Made by a program: the position numbers and the translations under genes
Part shown: positions 57,010-64,000 of the stretch, in pieces
Position numbering within the stretch: position 1 is the stretch's first letter
How the letters are laid out: each line of letters starts with the position of its first letter
Notes under the pieces: generated by a model
What the model was told of the DNA's origin: nothing
Databases searched by the model: none
The model's input: the letters and a program-made list of their open reading frames with translations, nothing else
From: Pelolinea submarina
Lineage (GTDB): Bacteria > Chloroflexota > Anaerolineae > Anaerolineales > Anaerolineaceae
Assembly (NCBI RefSeq): GCF_003966975.1
Contig: NZ_AP018437.1
Location: 3,162,001 to 3,226,000, forward strand
DNA length: 64,000 nt
Direction of reading: 5' to 3'

Positions 57010-58584
57010 ATGGATAAACAAAATTTGCCTGAACCGTTCATGGATTTCGAAAACCTGCAAGAAGGGCTGACCGCTGAAACGGTCGCACCTTTCAAGCAGC
57101 ACATTTCGGATTTACTGCACGCGCGCGACCTGATCTTCGAACAAAAGCGCGACGCGCTGGCTGCCGCCGCGGTAGGCAGCATGCCCTATCCGCCCATTTC
57201 GGCCGAAGCGCGTGAGCTGATCGAGTCCGGCGCGCTGTGCCTGTTGGCCGAAGGCGCCACGCCCTACCACCCGCGCTACGTGGCCCCCGATTACGCCAAA
57301 ATCCTGCGCGAAGGCAGCCCCTTCCTGGAATTGCAGCCGGCGCAGAACCTGTTCGACGCCACAACCAGCCTGCTGACGGCTTACAAGTACTTCCCGGCCG
57401 GCGGTCTGCCGGTCTTCATCGGGCGCCTGGACGAACTGCTGGAACCCTACATCGACAGCGTATCGCCTGAAACCGCGCGCCAGGTGCTGAAGTCCTTCTG
57501 GCTGCTGGTGGACCGCCTCAACCCCAGCGGGTTCGTACACGCCGACTTGGGCCCGGCCGCCAGCAAGACCGGCACGCTGCTGCTGGACGTGGACCGCGAG
57601 CTGGGCACCATCACCAACGTGACCCTGCGTTACGACCCGCAGCATACCCCGCAAGAATTCGCGCTCAAAGCGGTCTCCAACGCGCTGGCCGTCACCAAAC
57701 CTTACTTCCTCAACCATCCGGCCATGGCAGCCGACTGGGGCAAGGATTACGTCATCGCCAGCTGCTACAACGCCCTGCCGCTCAAAGGCGGCATCTACAC
57801 GCTGGTGCGCCTGAACCTGAAAAAAGCCGCGGAGATGGCCGGGAATGACCCCGAGCGCTTCCTGGATGAGATCCTGCCGCAGATCAGCAAGCGCTGGACT
57901 GAGGTCATCGCCAGCCGCGCGCGCTATATCATTGAAGACGTGCGCTGGTTCGAGGACAACTTCTGGATCGAGGAAGGGCTGTTGGATAAATCAAAATTCT
58001 CCGCCTACGCCGGCGTTTTCGGGCTGGCTGAAGGCGTCAATCATTTCTTCCAGAACAAGGCGGGCTATGGGCACGACCCGGCTGCCAACCGCCTGGCGGA
58101 ACGCATCACCACGCGCATCCACGAAGTGCTGGAAGATAACCCGGTAATCTATTGCGAGGGCACAGGCGGCAAAGCCTGCTACCATGCCCAGGTGGGTATC
58201 ACTTCCGACCTGGAAACCACGCCCGCCACGCGCATCCCCTCCGGCGAGGAACCGGAACTGTACGAGCACATCCTGACCGAAGCGCCCACACATAAGTGGA
58301 TCAATGGCGGCATCAGCACCATCCTGGAATTCGACCAGACTGCCGCGCAGAACCCAGCCGCCGTGCTGGACATCATCCAGGGCGCCTTCAAGGCCGGCAT
58401 CCGCAACCTGTCGATCGGCAGCGCCAATTCCGAGTTCGTGCGCGTAACAGGCTACCTGATCCGGCGCGCCGACCTGGAAGCGCACAAGGCTGAGAAAGCC
58501 CTGCGGCATTCTTCCGCCGCGCTGGGCAGCGGCGTGATGGAAAATCATCCCAACCACCTGCACCGCATCACGCGCAAGGTTTAA
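57010..58584 (+). CDS. yjjI: YjjI-like glycyl radical enzyme (DUF3029 family)
   Basis: This 524-residue protein matches the length of E. coli YjjI (about 516). The radical glycine is Gly481 in RVTGYL near the C-terminus. Candidate active-site cysteines are Cys252 (SCYNALPL), Cys382 and Cys390 (CEGTGGKAC). It is far shorter than pyruvate formate-lyase, and its reaction is not established. It lies 31 nt after the activase gene, within a nucleoside uptake and breakdown cluster. Oxygen-sensitive radical chemistry implies anaerobic use. AAGGAAT lies upstream of the ATG. Confidence 0.85.
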   Translation: MDKQNLPEPFMDFENLQEGLTAETVAPFKQHISDLLHARDLIFEQKRDALAAAAVGSMPYPPISAEARELIESGALCLLAEGATPYHPRYVAPDYAKILREGSPFLELQPAQNLFDATTSLLTAYKYFPAGGLPVFIGRLDELLEPYIDSVSPETARQVLKSFWLLVDRLNPSGFVHADLGPAASKTGTLLLDVDRELGTITNVTLRYDPQHTPQEFALKAVSNALAVTKPYFLNHPAMAADWGKDYVIASCYNALPLKGGIYTLVRLNLKKAAEMAGNDPERFLDEILPQISKRWTEVIASRARYIIEDVRWFEDNFWIEEGLLDKSKFSAYAGVFGLAEGVNHFFQNKAGYGHDPAANRLAERITTRIHEVLEDNPVIYCEGTGGKACYHAQVGITSDLETTPATRIPSGEEPELYEHILTEAPTHKWINGGISTILEFDQTAAQNPAAVLDIIQGAFKAGIRNLSIGSANSEFVRVTGYLIRRADLEAHKAEKALRHSSAALGSGVMENHPNHLHRITRKV

Positions 58585-58605
58585 GCCTTTTCACTGCCAG
58601 CATTG

Positions 58606-59673
58606 ATGAAACCATCCACGAGAAGTACTATAAAGCTGCCCTTCAACGGAGCTCGGGGCGCTTTATTGAGAAAAACACTGCGCCGCGCCGCCAACCTGCT
58701 CATCCCGCTGGGCGCCTGCCTGCTGGCGGGCGCGCTGCTGATTTTGGCTACCGGCGAGAACCCGTTCACGACCTACGCCAACCTGTTCGACAGCGGTTTT
58801 TCCTGCCGCGCGGGCGCGGGGCGCTGTGCCTTTCTGACCACGCTGCAATTCGCCACCCCACTGATCTTCAGCGGCCTGTCCGCCGCGGTGGCCCTGCGGG
58901 CCGGCTTCTTCTCCATCGGCCAGGCCGGGCAAATGCTGGTGGGTGCCGCGGGCGCCTGTTGGATCGGCAGCCGCTTCAACCTGCCCGCGCTGGTCCATCC
59001 GGCGGCTGCCCTGGCCGCGGCGGCTTTCTTCGGCGCTTTGTGGGGGTTGCTGCCGGCCCTGCTGCGCGAGTTCACCGGCGCCAATGAGATCATCGTGACC
59101 CTGCTGCTCAATCCCATCGCGGGCGTTCTGGCAGGTTTTTTCCCGCTGGACCGCATCCTGGACAGCGCTAAATTGATGCCGCTGGTGGTCAGCACCAAAC
59201 TGACCGCCGGTTTTATCCTGGCGCTCTTGTTTGCTCTGCTGGTTTATCTTTTATTGTGGAAATCGGGCTGGGGGTTGGCCGTGCGCAGCGCCGCGCAGGC
59301 GCCGCGTTTCGCTAAATACGCGGGCATCAATACCCATAAAACTGTCATTACCGCCATGCTGCTGAGCGGCGCGCTGGCCGGTCTGGCCGGCGCCGTGGAA
59401 GTGCTGGGCGTGCATTACCACTACGTCTCGACCTTCTCGGCCGTCAACGACTTCGACGGGCTGATCGTGGCCTTCGCCGGCGGGCTGCATCCTTTTGGGG
59501 TAATCCTGCTGTCAATCCTGTTGGGTGGGTTGCGCTCCGGCGCGCTGGTCGGGTTACAGATCCGCTCCGGCATCCCGCGTGAGCTGGGTGGCGCGTTGAT
59601 CGCGCTGCTGCTGATCTTCACCGCCATGCACAAATTCTATCGGGTCAATGGAAATAGCGAGAAAAAAGTATAA
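58606..59673 (+). CDS. Extra nucleoside-importer permease, paralogue of the 52105 gene
   Basis: This protein of about 355 residues starts at ATG 58606 or TTG 58603; no strong ribosome site is visible. It shares SIGQAGQMLVGAAG, IPRELGG and overall layout with the 52105 permease. No new ATPase or binding protein accompanies it. It may replace the first permease in an alternative importer, or form a hetero-oligomer for a different nucleoside. It follows the glycyl radical enzyme by about 20 nt, so it belongs to that operon. Confidence 0.85.
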   Translation: MKPSTRSTIKLPFNGARGALLRKTLRRAANLLIPLGACLLAGALLILATGENPFTTYANLFDSGFSCRAGAGRCAFLTTLQFATPLIFSGLSAAVALRAGFFSIGQAGQMLVGAAGACWIGSRFNLPALVHPAAALAAAAFFGALWGLLPALLREFTGANEIIVTLLLNPIAGVLAGFFPLDRILDSAKLMPLVVSTKLTAGFILALLFALLVYLLLWKSGWGLAVRSAAQAPRFAKYAGINTHKTVITAMLLSGALAGLAGAVEVLGVHYHYVSTFSAVNDFDGLIVAFAGGLHPFGVILLSILLGGLRSGALVGLQIRSGIPRELGGALIALLLIFTAMHKFYRVNGNSEKKV

Positions 59674-59685
59674 CTCGGCAAAAAA

Positions 59686-59716
59686 CCGGCAGCAAAGTTC
59701 GCTGCCTGTTTTTTAT
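59686..59716. terminator. Bidirectional terminator between permease and VTC gene
   Basis: GGCAGC and GCTGCC form a 6-bp stem with a 7-nt loop. TGTTTTTT follows on the plus strand and a run of T on the minus strand. It serves the permease and the convergent VTC gene. Confidence 0.65.
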
Positions 59717-60420
59717 AGATAGACCGAATCCACCCCGCTGATATATTTGGAGCTGCGCGTGATGCGGAAGGGCAGCGCCGCGCACACGCGCTGGGCTTCG
59801 CGGTCATCCGCTACCAGGTATTTCAATTCCACGATCAAACTGCGGCGATCCTGGAAATGCTGGCGGAAATGGTTTGACAGTTTGCCCAGGTGGTAAAAGC
59901 TTAGTTCAGCGTCCACCGTAATGCGGAAGGTTTCCTCCGGAGTGGCAAAATACCAGCGCTTGTAGCGGTTGAGCATGGCAAATTCCAGGCCGCGCAGGCG
60001 TACTTTCACAGCTTGCGGCAGTTCAGAAGCCGCCACAATTTCGCAGAAGTCCCGCTCCGTCAGAGTCTCGTCCATGTAAAAAGCCGGGAAGGGGAACTGC
60101 TCCTTGCTGCCCACTTCACCCTGCTTGTTCTTGAATTCCAATAGGGCGTCGTCCACTGGCCGGAAAAGCTCATGATACCAGCGTACGCGCACCTTCCGGC
60201 GCTGGCGGTAACCGTTCACGTTGCTGTAATAATCCGACAGCAGGGGTGTGTCCAGGTAGATGTTATTGACGTAGCGCGGCGGATACAGCTCGCGGAAGAG
60301 GGCCGGATGCGTTTTGAGCACCGCGATGGCTTGCGCGGCGCTCATGCCCTCCACCACAAACTTCTTCTCGTAGCGGCGATCCGCGCTTTCAGGCTGGAAA
60401 GCCTTTTTTGGCAGTCTCAT
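59713..60420 (-). CDS. VTC domain protein (polyphosphate-polymerase-like)
   Basis: This 235-residue protein has the VTC tunnel signatures: RRYEKKF, RRKVRVRWY, LEFKNKQGEVGSKEQ and ITRSSKYISG. The family comprises polyphosphate polymerases and related triphosphate enzymes. It is the last gene of a CotH-DUF4956-VTC operon and overlaps the DUF4956 gene by 4 nt. Its reaction here is untested. Confidence 0.85.
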   Translation of the reverse strand: MRLPKKAFQPESADRRYEKKFVVEGMSAAQAIAVLKTHPALFRELYPPRYVNNIYLDTPLLSDYYSNVNGYRQRRKVRVRWYHELFRPVDDALLEFKNKQGEVGSKEQFPFPAFYMDETLTERDFCEIVAASELPQAVKVRLRGLEFAMLNRYKRWYFATPEETFRITVDAELSFYHLGKLSNHFRQHFQDRRSLIVELKYLVADDREAQRVCAALPFRITRSSKYISGVDSVYL

Positions 60421-61766
60421 CCTATGCCTTTGTTGTCCAGGAAGGTGATCTGGATGCCCTTGGAAAGCGCCTGCAGGGCATTCTTGGCGGCCTCAAATTC
60501 AGCGCTGTTCTTGAACTCCACCAGATAGGAGACCTCCAACATTTTCGCGTCCTCGTCGTAGCGCACCAGGCGCGACTGAGCCGCGTGCTTTCTCAGCGTG
60601 CCGGTAACGGCTTCCAGGCTGACTTTGTCGGGATTGCCGCTAGTGACGGTCAGGTGCAGGTTGAAATCGGACTGCCGCCCGCGGAACAGGCGCGCGATGC
60701 CGATGACCGCCACAACCACCGCCATGGCAACCACGGTGATCAGGCGCTGGTTGTCGCCCAAGCCGATGCCGATGCCGATCGCGAAGAACAGGTAAGCCAA
60801 TTCCTCGGGTTCCTTGATCGCCGCGCGGAAGCGCACGATGGACAGGGCGCCCACCAGGCCCAGCGACAGCGCCACGGACGAACGCACGATCAGGATGATG
60901 AAGGTGGTGGTGATCGTGATCAGGATGAAGTTGGCCGCAAAACGCCGGCGGTTGGACAGGGCCGAACCCCAGTAGATGTACACCCGGCTGAGCACAAAAG
61001 CCAGCACGACCGACAGCAGCAGGTTGACCGAGAAGGTGGTAAATTCCGGCGGGCTGGCCTGGCTGCCGGAGAGTTGGGCCAGCAGGGATCCAATCCCGTA
61101 TTGAGTGCTCGGCTGCGCGGTGGCCGCTGCGGCGGGCTGATCACCGGCCGGCGCGGGAGCCATTTCCTGCCCGCCGCCTTCGACCATGATAGGCGCAACG
61201 CTCAGGTCATCGAATTCAGCCGAAGATTCTCCATCCACTATGAAGCCCAATGAACCGCCGCCGGGCGCCTCGCCTGTTTCCTGGGTTTGCAGCAATACCT
61301 GTCCATTGACGCTGACTTCATACTGCCCGGATTGGGCAGTGACTTTAACGGTATCCCAATCTCCGCTGAACCCGCTCCACTCGGCGCCCGCCAATTCATT
61401 GGACTGCCCCGTGGCGGTTCTTTCGAGAGAAACCCGCTGCCCATCGAAGATCACGACGTTATCGCCGTCATCGCGCATGTGGAAGCGGAAAAAGATCAGT
61501 CCCGGTCCGGTGAAGCGTACTTTGAACTCGGCGGTAAAGTTGCTGAAATCACCCAAACGGATGGCGACGTTACCCGGCCCAATGACCAGCACACCATCTT
61601 TGACGATGGTTTCCGGGGAATGCTCCCAATTCGGGAGCTGGGGATCATCAAAGGGTTCGGTGAAACCGCCGCCATTCTCCTGCGCGGCAACCGTTCCAAG
61701 CGGCACAGCCAGCAATAAGATCAGGCTCAAAACCATTCCTGTCCAAATTCGATGGGTAGATTTCAT
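60417..61766 (-). CDS. DUF4956 membrane protein with extracytoplasmic lectin-like domain
   Basis: This protein of about 449 residues starts with a signal peptide (ending VAAQE), then a jelly-roll/LamG-like domain (about 30-190) and a linker rich in Ala and Pro. The DUF4956 membrane domain follows, with several helices and GALSIVRFRAAIKEPEELAY, and then a C-terminal soluble domain. I use ATG 61766 with GAGGT upstream. DUF4956 proteins commonly sit beside VTC domain genes. The fused lectin-like domain is not one I associate with DUF4956. Confidence 0.8.
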   Translation of the reverse strand: MKSTHRIWTGMVLSLILLLAVPLGTVAAQENGGGFTEPFDDPQLPNWEHSPETIVKDGVLVIGPGNVAIRLGDFSNFTAEFKVRFTGPGLIFFRFHMRDDGDNVVIFDGQRVSLERTATGQSNELAGAEWSGFSGDWDTVKVTAQSGQYEVSVNGQVLLQTQETGEAPGGGSLGFIVDGESSAEFDDLSVAPIMVEGGGQEMAPAPAGDQPAAAATAQPSTQYGIGSLLAQLSGSQASPPEFTTFSVNLLLSVVLAFVLSRVYIYWGSALSNRRRFAANFILITITTTFIILIVRSSVALSLGLVGALSIVRFRAAIKEPEELAYLFFAIGIGIGLGDNQRLITVVAMAVVVAVIGIARLFRGRQSDFNLHLTVTSGNPDKVSLEAVTGTLRKHAAQSRLVRYDEDAKMLEVSYLVEFKNSAEFEAAKNALQALSKGIQITFLDNKGIG

Positions 61767-61799
61767 TACGCACCTCACAAAACGATTTTTTCTTACGAT

Positions 61800-63458
61800 T
61801 TATTCCTGTACTAAAGCGGATTGGATGTACGCGCTCCGCTGGGTTACAAAATTTTTCAGTTCTTCTCCTGAATTCTGGAAAGCATCCGGCGGGAACATCG
61901 ACTGCTCGCCGTAAAAAGCCTTATCCCCCGTCGATTGGGCAACATAGGGCGCGATCATGTTGTGATATTGCTGGATCATGGGAGACAGGTTCTGCGGGTT
62001 GAACCAGTAGCGCGATAACAGATCGATATAGGCCCGGTAAGCATCCTGATACTTCTCCACCGAGAAAACCAGATCATAGAGCGGAGCGCCTTCCATCATG
62101 CCGGATTCCGAACGGGTGAAGAGCGGCGCATCGGTGCCCCCTCCCCAGGTCAGATCCCAGGGGATCCATTCAAAGCGCCCGCTGACAGAATCATTGAAAA
62201 GATAAAAATTATTGCCGGTATAGATATAAGAATCCCAGTTATCAATGATGATATTGACCGCCAGATAACGCAGGAAAGCGTCCACGTTCAGACTGGATTC
62301 CAGGGCTTGGATTAATTCCGCGTCGCTGGCGTATTCCGTCCCGTCCACCACGCGGCACAATGCCACGATATCACTGTAATCCGCTTCCGCTTCATTGTTC
62401 ATCTTCCCGTAAGCGTATTGGCCATTTTGGACGGGATAGTCTTCAATGCTGTCGCCGTGGTAGATCAGGTCCATCGGCCCGCGCTGGGCGTGGCTGGCCT
62501 TGTATAAATTACCGCCTTTCGCGTCCTGCCCAAAACGGTTGCCGATATATTTGTTGTCCACGCGTTCAACCATGGAGTAAACGCCCCAGTAAATGGGATC
62601 CTGGCCATCGTCGCGGATATCGATCCACAATTCCACAAAACTTACGAAACTGGCCGGCAGGCCGGCAAAACGCATCATCTCGTATGCCAGCTTCTCTTTC
62701 AACAAACCGGGGTCGCCGATGTTGTTCAGCAGCATCAACTGGCGCAGGTTATGGTATTCCTGGTCGGCAATGTAAGCGTCCGTATCGATCTTCCAGGGCT
62801 TTTTGTCCCCGGACATACGCAGGGAAAACTGCCCGCGCATGCGGAAGCCCACATCCTTCAGCTCTTCACCGAACACATTCACATCCGCCTTGGCTTGGTA
62901 TTTGGATTCCACATCCGCCCACATTTGGGTCCAATCCGCCTGGTCCAGGCTGACCTCGATGCGCCGCACGCGGCTGTCATCGAAGACCGTCCAGTAATCC
63001 ACGCTGCTGGAAGCCGGATGGCGCACACTCACCCGGGTGGACGCAACCGCCGTGCCTCCGTTGGCGTCCGTCACCCGCAGGGAAATGACGTAATCGCGTG
63101 GTTTGCTGTAGGAATAAGAAGCGTACCCGCCGTTGGCGGTCGCGTCGGTTTCAAAGGAACCGTTGCCGTCCAGGTCCCACTCGTAACGTACGATAGCCCC
63201 GTTTGAACTGCTGGAACCCAACGGGCTGAAATAGGCGGTCAGCGGCGCCCAACCATCGTTGGGCATGGCATAAGCCTGTGCGCTGACGTTCGGATCAATT
63301 GCACTAATCTGGGAATCACCTGCATTGCGGCCGGAACCGACCAGCATGAGCGGCGCTGCCGCCAACAGCAGGACAATAGCGGCCAGTTCGATGCCACGCA
63401 GCCATTTCCCCTCTAAAAAAACCTGTTTTAAAGAAAGCGAATGCCTATCCCTTCGCAT
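61800..63458 (-). CDS. CotH kinase family protein with PKD-like domain
   Basis: This 552-residue protein has an N-terminal hydrophobic segment and a PKD-like domain around residues 50-145 (YEWDLDGNGSFET, SLRVTDANGG). A CotH-type domain follows, with MRGQFSLR...KKPWKI, ERVDNKYIG, GGNLYKA and FEWIPWDLTW. CotH proteins in spore formers are protein kinases acting outside the cytoplasm. It lies 33 nt upstream of the DUF4956 gene. A TATAAT on the minus strand begins only a few bases before its ATG, suggesting a leaderless mRNA. Confidence 0.82.
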   Translation of the reverse strand: MRRDRHSLSLKQVFLEGKWLRGIELAAIVLLLAAAPLMLVGSGRNAGDSQISAIDPNVSAQAYAMPNDGWAPLTAYFSPLGSSSSNGAIVRYEWDLDGNGSFETDATANGGYASYSYSKPRDYVISLRVTDANGGTAVASTRVSVRHPASSSVDYWTVFDDSRVRRIEVSLDQADWTQMWADVESKYQAKADVNVFGEELKDVGFRMRGQFSLRMSGDKKPWKIDTDAYIADQEYHNLRQLMLLNNIGDPGLLKEKLAYEMMRFAGLPASFVSFVELWIDIRDDGQDPIYWGVYSMVERVDNKYIGNRFGQDAKGGNLYKASHAQRGPMDLIYHGDSIEDYPVQNGQYAYGKMNNEAEADYSDIVALCRVVDGTEYASDAELIQALESSLNVDAFLRYLAVNIIIDNWDSYIYTGNNFYLFNDSVSGRFEWIPWDLTWGGGTDAPLFTRSESGMMEGAPLYDLVFSVEKYQDAYRAYIDLLSRYWFNPQNLSPMIQQYHNMIAPYVAQSTGDKAFYGEQSMFPPDAFQNSGEELKNFVTQRSAYIQSALVQE

Positions 63459-63463
63459 GTTTA

Positions 63464-63469
63464 ATTATA
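63464..63469 (-). promoter_or_regulatory. -10 element next to the CotH start codon
   Basis: On the minus strand TATAAT is followed after 5 nt by the CotH ATG, with no ribosome site. Transcription starting at or beside the A of the ATG would give a leaderless mRNA. Confidence 0.5.
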
Positions 63470-63712
63470 CACTTATTAATTACATTTATATATTATTGAA
63501 AAACTCGATTTAATATTAATAATAATTACTTGTTGTATAATATACATACAATTTAATACCTGCCAGCAATCATACAAATTGCATCCCCAATAAAACCATT
63601 TCCCAGGGGAAATTCATAGCAGTATTTTGATTTTCCTTCCCAGCTACCGTCCATTTCACCATAAATACAATTGCAACTTGATCGATTGTAAATATCTGAA
63701 AGAGAGGGAGTT

Positions 63713-64000
63713 ATGAAAACCAATATGAGATCCTTGTTCGCCTGTGTATTGATCCTGCTGTTTGCAAGCCTGGCCTGCACCATCGACTTCGGCGGTTCGT
63801 CCGACGCGCAGGAAACCCTGACGGCCATCTATCTGCAGGAAACCTTGGATGCGCAAAGCATGGCGGAAGCAGCCCCGCCGCAGGAAGAAGCCGTCGCAGA
63901 ACCCACCCTCACCGTCGAGGTGGTCCACGCTATCACACCCGGCAATCCCGGCTGGGTATCGCAGTGGTGGCAGGACACAGATTCCTCCGGCACTGCCTCT
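63713..64000 (+). CDS. Putative lipoprotein, partial (3' end outside window)
   Basis: The ATG at 63713 has GAGAGGGAG upstream and opens a 96-codon frame to the window edge. The start is a lipoprotein signal (FASLAC as lipobox), then an acidic Ala/Glu/Pro-rich linker typical of surface lipoproteins. No domain is visible yet. It diverges from the CotH operon across a 254-nt AT-rich region. Confidence 0.75.
   Translation, partial: MKTNMRSLFACVLILLFASLACTIDFGGSSDAQETLTAIYLQETLDAQSMAEAAPPQEEAVAEPTLTVEVVHAITPGNPGWVSQWWQDTDSSGTAS

Noticed and set aside
60408-61253. 281-codon plus-strand frame over the DUF4956 gene
   Set aside because: Low-complexity His/Gln/Asp-rich translation typical of a shadow frame; the minus-strand gene has clear domains.

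Overview
This 64 kb window looks like a chromosomal segment of an anaerobic or facultative bacterium. I infer Chloroflexota, probably an Anaerolineae-type lineage, from the short-N-terminus IF2, the duplicated ThyX-like protein, the many lipoprotein-dependent ABC transporters and the generally divergent but recognisable housekeeping proteins. No rRNA, tRNA, CRISPR array, prophage or insertion sequence was seen. Coding density is high, and many genes overlap by 1-14 nt.

Layout. (1) 1-6.7 kb: envelope genes. A GT-C glycosyltransferase is followed by an acyl-CoA-synthetase-like ligase plus carrier protein that faces an MBOAT/AlgJ-like pair; together these resemble a dlt-type acylation system. 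(2) 7-16.5 kb: a CysL-like LysR regulator, a polysaccharide-deacetylase-like protein, an ATP-grasp enzyme, a complete SsuABC/TauABC-type importer with two different permeases, a ComB-like phosphatase, an OsmC protein and an orphan second binding protein. (3) 16.6-26.4 kb: the translation operon nusA-ylxR-infB-rbfA-nrnA-truB-ribF, running on into a tandem ThyX-like protein and a CPBP protease. (4) 26.4-36.1 kb: an ATP-cone/uridine-kinase fusion, a 2H phosphoesterase, a five-gene overlapping minus-strand operon of unknown role, a large degenerate DNA-methylase-like protein, and a TetR regulator with a near-consensus promoter and two abutting palindromic operators. (5) 36.2-46.2 kb: ptsI-ptsH, a class A PBP, AMMECR1, a degenerate amidase, two L,D-transpeptidases and a thioredoxin-TPR protein. 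(6) 46.3-49.2 kb: a second GT-C protein and a methyltransferase.

(7) 49.3-59.7 kb is the most interesting region. A BMP/NupABC-type nucleoside importer is followed by a nucleoside hydrolase, a PfkB sugar kinase, a YjjW-like glycyl-radical activase, a YjjI-like glycyl radical enzyme and a third importer permease. The layout suggests uptake and cleavage of nucleosides, phosphorylation of the ribose-type product, and radical chemistry on an unknown nucleoside-derived compound. In E. coli yjjW-yjjI sits next to the deo nucleoside-catabolism genes, so the association recurs here with different nucleoside enzymes.

(8) 59.7-64 kb: a CotH-DUF4956-VTC operon on the minus strand, whose DUF4956 protein carries an extracytoplasmic lectin-like domain, and a divergent partial lipoprotein. 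All assignments come from reading motifs in the translated sequence; no database search was possible.
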